NCBI GenBank assembly: GCA_903910245.1
Contig: CAIVYX010000034.1
Coordinates: 1-6,935 of the forward strand
Direction of reading: 5' to 3'
Origin: an uncultured Opitutia bacterium
GTDB taxonomy: Bacteria > Verrucomicrobiota > Verrucomicrobiia > Opitutales > UBA953
DNA length: 6,935 nucleotides
Below the pieces are notes generated by a model, which did no database searches, was not told the DNA's origin, and worked only from the letters and a program-made list of their open reading frames with translations. Below, in pieces: positions 1 through 5,429 of this stretch. How positions within the stretch are numbered: position 1 is the first letter of the stretch; each line of letters starts with the position of its first letter. Made by a program: the position numbers and the translations under genes.

Positions 1-21
1 CGGGTCTCTGGTACGGGTTAT

Positions 22-85
22 CAGGTACAGGTGCGGGTACGGGCAATATTCAGGTCCTGAACCTGTACCCGAACCTGGACACCTG
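22..85. repeat. Long imperfect inverted repeat built from degenerate short direct repeats
   Basis: The arm at 22-43 (GGT/GGG-rich) is nearly the reverse complement of 62-85. Aligned outward from the loop, they match at about 19 of 22 positions with one 2-nt bulge. The loop (44-61) contains a small palindrome, TCAGGTCCTGA, at 50-60. Each arm is itself repetitive: GGTACGGG occurs at 10-17 and 36-43, and CCTGAACCTG-like units occur at 56-65, 68-77 and 82-91. As RNA or a cruciform this would be a stable hairpin. No U-tract follows it, so it does not look like a standard intrinsic terminator. It may be a dispersed intergenic repeat or the 3' structure of an upstream transcript. Confidence 0.7.
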
Positions 86-180
86 AACCTGGCTCCCGAC
101 TGCCGAGACCTGAGACCTAAAAATGTGCTCCCCCAGCCAATCATCCGGTCCCCCTTTGAGCGTATAGATTCCAGCCTCTC

Positions 181-200
181 CCTATACTCGATACTCCATA
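181..200 (+). repeat. Leader motif, copy A (echo of the flippase start region)
   Basis: This 20-mer differs from 1578-1597 at three positions. The core CTCGATAC is identical in both copies. In the downstream copy the last three bases are the ATG of the flippase gene; here they are ATA, and no gene starts. It could be a former start region, or a piece of a dispersed repeat that happens to supply a start codon downstream. Confidence 0.6.
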
Positions 201-204
201 CTCC
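184..204. repeat. Tandem 7-bp repeat, three copies
   Basis: Three consecutive heptamers are ATACTCG (184-190), ATACTCC (191-197) and ATACTCC (198-204). They lie just before the 45-nt intergenic element. The segment 181-200 matches 17 of 20 positions with 1578-1597, the bases ending in the flippase start codon. The tandem may therefore be an expanded form of a leader motif used before genes here. Confidence 0.8.
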
Positions 205-211
205 GACCTCT

Positions 212-256
212 CACTTTTGCACAGGAGCTTTGCTCCGATTTGCACCTTTGCACTGC
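212..256 (+). repeat. Intergenic repeat element, copy 1 (TTTGCAC heptamers around a mini-hairpin)
   Basis: The 45-nt element contains TTTGCAC at 216-222, 239-245 and 247-253. Between the first and second heptamers is a perfect 5-bp hairpin, GGAGC (224-228) and GCTCC (232-236), with loop TTT. A near-identical copy lies at 1500-1543 before the next gene. The AGGAG at 223-227 resembles a Shine-Dalgarno sequence but sits inside the stem. It is followed 12 nt later by an in-frame TTG (240), which belongs to the second heptamer and is probably not the true start. Function is unknown; it could be a REP-like dispersed element, a protein-binding site or an RNA structure. Confidence 0.85.
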
Positions 257-272
257 CTCTCATCTTCCTCCC

Positions 273-1496
273 TTGTCCCTCTCTCCTCCATCGGCGGTCA
301 TCGCTTTCGCAGGTTCACGCGACCGTTACCAGTCAGCCTTGGCGCTGCAAGAGTACGGTGCCCTGGAAGCGTTGGTCACCGATGCCTATTGCCCCGCCTC
401 GTGGTCCCGCTTCCCTTTGCTCGGCGCTTCCTTCCAGCGATTCGCCACCGCCCGGTACGCCGAAGGACTACCGACGGATAAGGTCGTCACCTCTTGCAGT
501 TCCTTCATCCGTTCTCTCGGCTCACGGATCGACGGCCGTAAAGATTCCCCGCACCTCGCCGCCGCCGATAAACTGCTGAGTGCCAAGGCCGCCCAGGTCG
601 CGCTGGCGCGTAAGGCTCCGCTCATCGCCTACAGCTATTACGCCGAGCCTGCATTCCGGCTTCTGTCTAGCTCCGGGCTCCCGCGCATCCTTTTCCAGGT
701 TCACCCGCAGGCGAAGTTCCTACGTGACCTCTTTGTCCGGGAAGCCGCGTTGGTCCCGGAAGCCGCCGCCTCGCTCATGCGCGAGGCTGAGATGTCGCCG
801 GCCTACGGGGATGCAGACGGCTCATTCGCCGAGGCGGATGCCGTAATCTGCGCCAGTTCGTTCACGAAGCATTCTCTCGAATACGCCGGCGCCAAGGCGC
901 CGGTCCATGTCGTCGGGTACGGTGTCGACCTCGACGTCTTTTCCGCCCGCACCCTCGCGCCTTCGGCCAAGCCGCTGACGGTAGGCTTCATTGGAGCCCT
1001 TTCGCAGCGGAAAGGCGCGCGTTACCTCCTGGGCGCCATGGCGGCGCTGCCGAAGGGCTCGGCCAAACTGATCCTCTATACCCGTACTTCTGTGGATCAT
1101 GATCTCATCCGCGGGTTTGAGTCCATCGAAGTCGAAGTTCGCGGGGGGCTTTCCGATGCCGCGCTTGCGGCCGATATCAAGCGCTGCGATCTCGTGGCGT
1201 TACCTTCTATCGCGGAAGGCTTTGGCCTTGTCATCCTCGAGGCTATGGCCTGCGGCGTACCAGTGCTTTGCACGACCAGCACCGGCGGTACCGACTTCAT
1301 CCGGCACCGACAGAACGGCTTGCTCATCGAACCTGGCAGCACTGAAGCCATCCAGCGCGAACTCGCATGGGCGCTGACCCATCGCGACGAACTCTTCCAG
1401 ATCGGCCTGGCCGCCCGCGTCGAAGCAGAGAGGCACACCTGGGCCGCCTACCGCCGCAACTTCTTCGCCGCCTACGTCACCTCGACCAAAGCCTGA
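273..1496 (+). CDS. Glycosyltransferase family 4 (GT-B fold)
   Basis: This is a predicted retaining glycosyltransferase that would transfer a sugar from a nucleotide donor to a growing surface-glycan intermediate at the cytoplasmic face of the membrane. From the chosen start it has 407 residues, normal for GT4. The N-terminal GT-B half opens with VIAFAGSRDRYQ (9-20). The second half has VICASSFTKHSL (191-202), VVGYGVDLDVF (213-223), a GFIGALSQRKG donor-domain entry (238-248) and a canonical E-x7-E motif, E315-GFGLVIL-E323, followed by AMACGVPVL. The acceptor and donor cannot be told from sequence. The start is uncertain: no in-frame ATG or GTG exists near the N-terminus. The options are TTG at 240, which lies inside the intergenic repeat, or TTG at 273. 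I prefer 273 because the repeat's second copy is not in frame with its downstream gene. Neither has a convincing Shine-Dalgarno site. Confidence 0.9.
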   Translation: MSLSPPSAVIAFAGSRDRYQSALALQEYGALEALVTDAYCPASWSRFPLLGASFQRFATARYAEGLPTDKVVTSCSSFIRSLGSRIDGRKDSPHLAAADKLLSAKAAQVALARKAPLIAYSYYAEPAFRLLSSSGLPRILFQVHPQAKFLRDLFVREAALVPEAAASLMREAEMSPAYGDADGSFAEADAVICASSFTKHSLEYAGAKAPVHVVGYGVDLDVFSARTLAPSAKPLTVGFIGALSQRKGARYLLGAMAALPKGSAKLILYTRTSVDHDLIRGFESIEVEVRGGLSDAALAADIKRCDLVALPSIAEGFGLVILEAMACGVPVLCTTSTGGTDFIRHRQNGLLIEPGSTEAIQRELAWALTHRDELFQIGLAARVEAERHTWAAYRRNFFAAYVTSTKA

Positions 1497-1499
1497 TTC

Positions 1500-1543
1500 C
1501 ACCTTTGCACAGGAGCGCCGCTCCGGTTGCACCTTTGCACTGC
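1500..1543 (+). repeat. Intergenic repeat element, copy 2
   Basis: This is the second copy of the element at 212-256, beginning three bases after the GT4 stop codon. It has TTTGCAC at 1504-1510 and 1534-1540, a shortened TTGCAC at 1527-1532, and the same hairpin stem GGAGC (1512-1516) and GCTCC (1520-1524). The loop differs (GCC instead of TTT), while the stem bases are unchanged. Apart from the loop there are only two substitutions and a one-base gap. Conservation of stem and heptamers with a free loop suggests the structure matters, although two copies are a small sample. Confidence 0.85.
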
Positions 1544-1563
1544 TTTCAGTCCTCGAATCCTCC

Positions 1564-1576
1564 GGCCCTCAGGGCC
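1564..1576. repeat. Mini-hairpin, 5-bp stem with 3-nt loop
   Basis: GGCCC (1564-1568) and GGGCC (1572-1576) form a perfect stem around loop TCA. It lies between the 45-nt element and the flippase start. No T-tract follows, so it is not a typical terminator. It has the same shape (5-bp stem, triloop) as the hairpin of the 45-nt element but unrelated bases. Confidence 0.5.
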
Positions 1577-1577
1577 T

Positions 1578-1597
1578 CCTATCCTCGATACACCATG
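1578..1597 (+). promoter_or_regulatory. Flippase translation-start region, echo of 181-200
   Basis: This leader lacks a purine-rich Shine-Dalgarno site; the bases before the ATG (1595-1597) are C/T-rich. It matches 181-200 at 17 of 20 positions, including the core CTCGATAC. It could be a recurrent leader motif for initiation without Shine-Dalgarno pairing, or part of a dispersed repeat. Only two copies are visible. Confidence 0.45.
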
Positions 1598-3034
1598 CCC
1601 TTCGCCCGAATTCTTCGCTCCAGCGTGCTTATGGGCGCGTCACAGGTTGTGATGATGCTGGCTGGCTTTGCGCGTAATAAGCTTATCGCTGTATTTATCG
1701 GCCCTGGCGGTGTCGGGCTGATGGGTATAATATCGTCCTATAATTTGAACGTTTCGACGCTTTGTGGCGTTGGTATCGGTGTCTCGGGTGTACGACTCGT
1801 TTCTTCCGCCGAAGCGGAAGCGCGGATAGCCAAGCTCGCAACGGTCCGCAGATTTGGGGTGATTCTGGCTTGGCTCGCGCTCTTCGTGATGCTTGCCACA
1901 TTCATCCCAGTCAGTCGCTTGACCTACCAGTCGGCGCACTATGACCAGATGATGTTTATCGCCGGTCTTGCGATACCGTGCGTTGTGATGACGACAATGT
2001 GGTCGTCGTTGTTATTGGCCGCGGGAGAGGTCAAGAGCGTAGCGAAGAATCAGATAGTGGCTGCGGTGCTGGGCCTGTTGCTCGGGGCCCCGCTCATCTA
2101 TCTCTATGGCGAGGTAGGAATGGCCTGGAGCGTACTACTGGCGGCCCTATCCCTCGCCTTTGTCACCTGGCGTGCGGCGGCCCAGCATTGCCCCTCTTCA
2201 CCTCAGCCTGAAAGTATGGCTGAGGATATCCGTATGATGGCGAAAGTCGGAGGAGCGTATATGGTTGGCGAATTACTCGGTCAGATTGCGGTCTATTTTG
2301 TGCGGATACTAATCTTGCGTGCGCATGCCGACGACTTGAAGAGCGGACTCGCTGACGCTGGCTACTATCATGCGGCCCTGACGGTCACGGGTATCTTGCC
2401 CGGCTTCGTCTTTGGTGCCATGGGGACCGACTTTTTCCCCCGGGTCTCCGCTGCCAAGACCGAGGAAGAAGCCTGTGAGATTTCGGAGAAGCAGATTAAG
2501 GCCGGACTGTTGCTGGCGCTTCCAGGGCTGGTTGGCATCCTGACTGTCAGCAAGCCGCTGATCGTCACACTCTATGCCGCCTCTTTCGTCCCGGCAGTGC
2601 CTTTAGTGGTATGGTTCGTATGGGCGATCTTCTTCAACCTACTTGGTTGGCCTCTGGCGTACTGGCTGACCGCCCGGGCCGAGCCGAGTAAGGTTCTGAC
2701 TCTGAAGTTATTGGGGAACGCCGCCATGCCCCTAAGTGCTCTACTCCTAATCCCGGCGTACGGCCTGCCAGGTGCGGCCGGCGCCTTTTTCCTCAGCAGC
2801 CTATGCTTTGCGGGTCTGACCGTCTGGTATGTCCGGGCCCGCGCCGGACGCTGGCTGCAGGGCGAAACCGTTCGGTGGCTGTGCGCCGCCGCTCTCGCCC
2901 TGCTCGCCTCCCAGTGGGTGATCGAAATCTCCACCCATTTTATCATTCGGCTCCTTCCGTTGGTCTTGGCCATCGTTGCATGCGGCTACGTCTACATGAA
3001 GCTGGTCCGAAAAGAGAGCACCGCCAACGGCTAA
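1595..3034 (+). CDS. Polysaccharide flippase, Wzx / O-antigen translocase type
   Basis: This predicted inner-membrane flippase of the MOP exporter superfamily would move undecaprenyl-diphosphate-linked oligosaccharide from the cytoplasmic to the periplasmic face. The 479 residues are typical of Wzx proteins. Most of the chain is hydrophobic, with about a dozen probable membrane segments; clear ones lie near 87-105, 119-143, 154-171, 175-192, 303-317, 334-357, 376-390, 394-411, 427-442 and 451-469. Family-like signatures are ARNKLIAVFIGPGGVGLMG (26-44), a G-Y-Y-H-A segment (256-260) and AMGTDFFPRVS (275-285), close to the A-M-G-T-D-(Y/F)-(Y/F)-P pattern I associate with O-antigen translocases. 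The frame stays open upstream to 1367, overlapping the GT4 gene, but that part is Arg/Pro-rich shadow sequence. The ATG at 1595 begins a normal basic N-terminus, MPFARILRSS. I leave the symbol blank because wzx naming is locus-specific. Confidence 0.92.
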   Translation: MPFARILRSSVLMGASQVVMMLAGFARNKLIAVFIGPGGVGLMGIISSYNLNVSTLCGVGIGVSGVRLVSSAEAEARIAKLATVRRFGVILAWLALFVMLATFIPVSRLTYQSAHYDQMMFIAGLAIPCVVMTTMWSSLLLAAGEVKSVAKNQIVAAVLGLLLGAPLIYLYGEVGMAWSVLLAALSLAFVTWRAAAQHCPSSPQPESMAEDIRMMAKVGGAYMVGELLGQIAVYFVRILILRAHADDLKSGLADAGYYHAALTVTGILPGFVFGAMGTDFFPRVSAAKTEEEACEISEKQIKAGLLLALPGLVGILTVSKPLIVTLYAASFVPAVPLVVWFVWAIFFNLLGWPLAYWLTARAEPSKVLTLKLLGNAAMPLSALLLIPAYGLPGAAGAFFLSSLCFAGLTVWYVRARAGRWLQGETVRWLCAAALALLASQWVIEISTHFIIRLLPLVLAIVACGYVYMKLVRKESTANG

Positions 3035-3055
3035 CCCCTTAACCTACGAGCGAGC

Positions 3056-3070
3056 GGCGTCGTCTACGCC
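3056..3070. other. Short inverted repeat downstream of the flippase gene
   Basis: GGCGT (3056-3060) and ACGCC (3066-3070) form a 5-bp stem with loop CGTCT, 22 nt after the flippase stop. The following bases (TAGGGTTCCG) contain no T-run, so I do not call a rho-independent terminator. The gap 3035-3113 holds no copy of the TTTGCAC element and no promoter that I can recognise. Confidence 0.35.
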
Positions 3071-3113
3071 TAGGGTTCCGGCCAATATCTTCATCGCCTT
3101 AATCCTCGCTAAC

Positions 3114-3281
3114 ATGGCGAACCGTCTTCATCCGATGGTCGTCGAGCCCGATGAGGATGCCTTGAACCTCGCTGCCGCGCTCACGCCTGACGTTAAGGCG
3201 GTGTCGGTTCCACTTGGGTCCACCACGAGCAAAGGCCATGTTGACCAACTCATCGACGTGATTAATTCACTCCAAACCTGA
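3114..3281 (+). CDS. Small unidentified ORF (55 residues), possibly a gene remnant
   Basis: I do not recognise this product. It begins MANRLHPMVVEPDEDALNLA, has an acidic middle and ends KGHVDQLIDVINSLQT, which looks like a C-terminal amphipathic helix. There is no signal peptide or cysteine. Its TGA shares one base with the next ATG (TGATG, 3279-3283), the kind of junction seen in translationally coupled genes. The same frame is open back to 3000, and just before the ATG it encodes a hydrophobic stretch, PANIFIALILANMANRLH. This could therefore be the 3' end of a longer, decayed gene rather than a complete one. RLHPMVV faintly recalls the RLH segment of polysaccharide pyruvyl transferases, but the remainder does not fit well. 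No Shine-Dalgarno site precedes the ATG. It could also be non-coding. Confidence 0.4.
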   Translation: MANRLHPMVVEPDEDALNLAAALTPDVKAVSVPLGSTTSKGHVDQLIDVINSLQT

Positions 3282-4306
3282 TGCCCGAACTCGCTACATA
3301 TGCGCTCTTCGCTTACCGCCACGAAGCTTTCGTGACGGAGGCCATCCGCGCCGTGGCCCGACAAACCTATCGGCCGCTCGAACTTATTATCACCGACGAC
3401 GCCTCACCTGATGGCACTCGTCAGAAAATCGACGAAGCCCTGCTGGATTTCCCGGCCGATATCCCGGTCATCCGCATCAACCATACCCAGAATCATGGGG
3501 GGATACCTGCGGTGATTAATGCCGCGGTGCGCCAAGCTTCTGGGCGGGTCATCATCTTCGGCGCCGGCGACGACGTCTCCGAGCCGGAGCGCGTCGCCTG
3601 GACCATGCAGGTCTTCGCCGATGCGCGCGTCGCATTCGCTCACACTGCGGTGAGCGTCATCGACGATGTCGGTAAATTGGTCGAAGGGCGTCAGGGGCAA
3701 GGCCATGGGGATGCCGCGCTCTCCATGCTAGGTATGATACTGGGCACGGATGTCCCCATCATCGGGGCCTCATGCGCCTACCGGGCGGATGTTTTCCGGG
3801 CGTTCGCCGAGCTTTCGCCCCGAATCCTACGGGAAGACGTCATCCTGCCCATCCGCGGACTCATGCTGGGCGAAGGCCGATTCCTGTCCAGCAAGCTGGT
3901 CCGTTATCGGACGCACGACGGTAATCTGCACAGCCCTGCGCAGGCGCAGACCTCGGCGGACATGGTCCAACGCAATCTGAAGTTCGCCGGCGACCGCGCG
4001 GCGTCCTGTGTGCAACTCGCCGCGGACATCGCGAATGTCCGGGCTAAGGGCCGCATCGTGCCGAGAGAAATGGATGATTTCCTGCGTCGTGAGACGGCTT
4101 ACTCCATGGTCGAGCAACGCCTGCTCCGGACCAGGTCTTTATTGGTACGCGCGGGGCAGGTCGCGCTTGCCTGGTCGTCACGCCGCATCGGCACGGCCAA
4201 AGCGGTGAAACTATTCACCTTTTTCGTCACGCCTTTCCTATACAAGCAGGTGCTCACTCTACGGATCTGGCTGAGTGAGCGTAAACGCCAAATGCGCCAT
4301 GGTTAA
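3281..4306 (+). CDS. Glycosyltransferase family 2 (GT-A fold)
   Basis: This is a predicted inverting, metal-dependent glycosyltransferase acting on a lipid-linked glycan intermediate in the cytoplasm. The 341 residues are typical of GT2. The N-terminal nucleotide-binding half includes the segment ATYALFAYRHEAFVTEAI (5-22), the donor-site acidic pair in LIITDDASPDGT (D39, D40), NHGGIPAVINAAVRQASG (71-88) and a DxD-equivalent, FGAGDD (D97, D98). The REDVILPIRG segment (184-193) supplies the candidate catalytic base (E185 or D186). YRTHDGNLH (209-217) resembles a common GT2 C-terminal acceptor-loop motif. The basic, partly hydrophobic C-terminus (about 280-338) may form a membrane-associating region. 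The ATG overlaps the upstream TGA by one base with no visible Shine-Dalgarno site. The 3' end overlaps the next gene by 8 bases, so coupled translation is likely. Sugar specificity cannot be read from the sequence. Confidence 0.92.
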   Translation: MPELATYALFAYRHEAFVTEAIRAVARQTYRPLELIITDDASPDGTRQKIDEALLDFPADIPVIRINHTQNHGGIPAVINAAVRQASGRVIIFGAGDDVSEPERVAWTMQVFADARVAFAHTAVSVIDDVGKLVEGRQGQGHGDAALSMLGMILGTDVPIIGASCAYRADVFRAFAELSPRILREDVILPIRGLMLGEGRFLSSKLVRYRTHDGNLHSPAQAQTSADMVQRNLKFAGDRAASCVQLAADIANVRAKGRIVPREMDDFLRRETAYSMVEQRLLRTRSLLVRAGQVALAWSSRRIGTAKAVKLFTFFVTPFLYKQVLTLRIWLSERKRQMRHG

Positions 4307-5429
4307 GCCCGCGGTTTTCTTCTGGCAGAACATGCCAGCCCATCATCAGACGGGCGCGTTGGATGCTTTCGCCGGAACTTGGGGCGCGCCTGTTTATGGG
4401 GTATGGGCTGAAGACATCTCTTCGGACCGTCGCGGGGACGGGTGGCAAGCAAGCCGCCGGTCGCATCTGCGTGACGTGTTTTTGCCATCCGTAGGCTGGC
4501 GGGAGAAGGTCGATGAGTTGGCTTCAGATAACCCGGGGGCAATCCATGTGTTCTCAGGAGTGGGTGCTTATCCTGCCGTGACACGCGCCGCCCGAATCAT
4601 CATGAGTCAGCCGCGCCCGAAGGTTGCGTTGATCGTCGAAACCGCCTTGAAGTCGCCGTGGCGACGGCTCCCGAGCACGCTGAAGTCAATTTATCACTAT
4701 TACCCGGTAAGGGCGAAAATCGGAGCCGTGATGGCGATCGGCTCGTTAGCGGAGAATTTCTTCAGGTCCATCGGCTTCAAGGAGTCGCAGGTCTACCCAT
4801 ATCTCTATCAGTGCGACGCCCCCCAGATCAGCGTCGCGAAGACTTCTTCCGACGAGTTCAAGATCGCGTTCGTCGGGCGACTTGCCGGATACAAAGGGCT
4901 CGACCTCCTTATCGAAGCCTTGGTCTCATTGGGCGACCGGGCATGGTCGCTAGGAGTATACGGTGATGGCCCAGCTAAGGCAGAACTTCAAGGAACGGTT
5001 AAGCGACTCGGATTGGCTTCACGAATTCACTTCCACGGCTTGATCGCCTCGGATGCCGTGGTCTCCGCGTTGTCTATGCATGACCTTTGCGTCGTCCCAA
5101 GCCGTTATGACGGCTGGGGCATGGCGACCAGCGAGGCCTTACAGGCGGGCATCCCGGCATTAGTAAGCGATGCGGCGGGCTCCCGCGATATCATCCGCGT
5201 GAGCGGAGCTGGCGATGTCTTCCCCTCGGGGAATGTGCATGTCCTAAACTCACTCTTGGCGCACCGGCTAGACAACCCAGGCATCATTCTAGAGGAGAAG
5301 CGCCGGGCGAGGGCATATGCCCAGAAAATCTCACCGAACAATGTTGGCAGATATCTGGCGGAATCTTTCGAGCACGCCTTCTTGGGAAAAACACCAAGGC
5401 CCCAGGCGGACTGGCTTATTCGAACATGA
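4299..5429 (+). CDS. Glycosyltransferase family 4 (GT-B fold), D-x7-E variant
   Basis: This is a predicted retaining glycosyltransferase of the surface-glycan assembly line, 376 residues from the ATG at 4299. The N-terminus VFFWQNMPAHHQTGAL (6-21) is a typical GT4 opening. The donor-binding half starts at KIAFVGRLAGYKGLDLLIEAL (188-208), followed by VYGDGPAKAEL (220-230), FHGLIASDAV (245-254) and VVPSRYDGWGMATSEALQAGIPAL (265-288). The usual E-x7-E motif appears here as D271-GWGMATS-E279; an aspartate at the first position is a variant I know from other GT4 enzymes and need not mean loss of activity. A GTG at 4275 would add eight residues, but the ATG is preferred because it begins a standard N-terminus. 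That ATG overlaps the GT2 stop by 8 bases; the 3' end overlaps the next gene by 4 (ATGA). Donor and acceptor are unknown. Confidence 0.92.
   Translation: MVKPAVFFWQNMPAHHQTGALDAFAGTWGAPVYGVWAEDISSDRRGDGWQASRRSHLRDVFLPSVGWREKVDELASDNPGAIHVFSGVGAYPAVTRAARIIMSQPRPKVALIVETALKSPWRRLPSTLKSIYHYYPVRAKIGAVMAIGSLAENFFRSIGFKESQVYPYLYQCDAPQISVAKTSSDEFKIAFVGRLAGYKGLDLLIEALVSLGDRAWSLGVYGDGPAKAELQGTVKRLGLASRIHFHGLIASDAVVSALSMHDLCVVPSRYDGWGMATSEALQAGIPALVSDAAGSRDIIRVSGAGDVFPSGNVHVLNSLLAHRLDNPGIILEEKRRARAYAQKISPNNVGRYLAESFEHAFLGKTPRPQADWLIRT

Larger units (their letters stand above)
1..272. other. Repeat-rich non-coding leader upstream of the first gene
   Basis: I see no convincing gene in this stretch. One frame stays open from the window edge to position 481, but it runs into the first glycosyltransferase in a different frame and its translation is low-complexity Ser/Leu/Arg/Pro sequence, as expected of a shadow frame. 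The stretch holds three separate repeat structures (22-85, 184-204, 212-256) and then a C/T-rich tract (about 256-290). No well-spaced -35/-10 pair was recognised by eye. The promoter of the downstream gene may lie here or further upstream. Confidence 0.7.

Noticed and set aside
22..85. Rho-independent terminator
   Set aside because: The hairpin is long and GC-rich, but no T-run follows on either strand at the proper place.
1..120. CRISPR array suggested by the repeated CAGGT/ACCTG units
   Set aside because: The units are short, degenerate, in both orientations and spaced 12-14 nt, without uniform repeats and unique spacers. They form an inverted repeat instead.
156..188. Possible promoter with TTGAGC and TATACT boxes
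   Set aside because: The spacing between the boxes is about 21 nt, too long for a standard housekeeping promoter, and TATACT is part of the tandem-repeat region.
240..242. TTG at 240 as the start of the first glycosyltransferase, with AGGAG at 223-227 as its ribosome-binding site
   Set aside because: Both are part of the 45-nt repeat. In the second copy the corresponding TTG (1528) is out of frame with the flippase, so the arrangement is more likely a property of the repeat than a start signal.
125..579. Open frames at 125-481 and 217-579 on the + strand
   Set aside because: They overlap the GT4 gene in other frames, and their translations are low-complexity Ser/Pro/Arg-rich without any recognisable domain.
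1367..1594. Upstream extension of the flippase reading frame
   Set aside because: This part overlaps the GT4 coding region and the intergenic repeat and encodes Arg/Pro-rich sequence. The flippase N-terminus starts naturally at ATG 1595.
2572..2973. 133-residue open frame on the minus strand inside the flippase gene
   Set aside because: It lies opposite a well-supported membrane protein gene; the basic, Ala/Arg-rich product is typical of an antisense shadow in GC-rich DNA.
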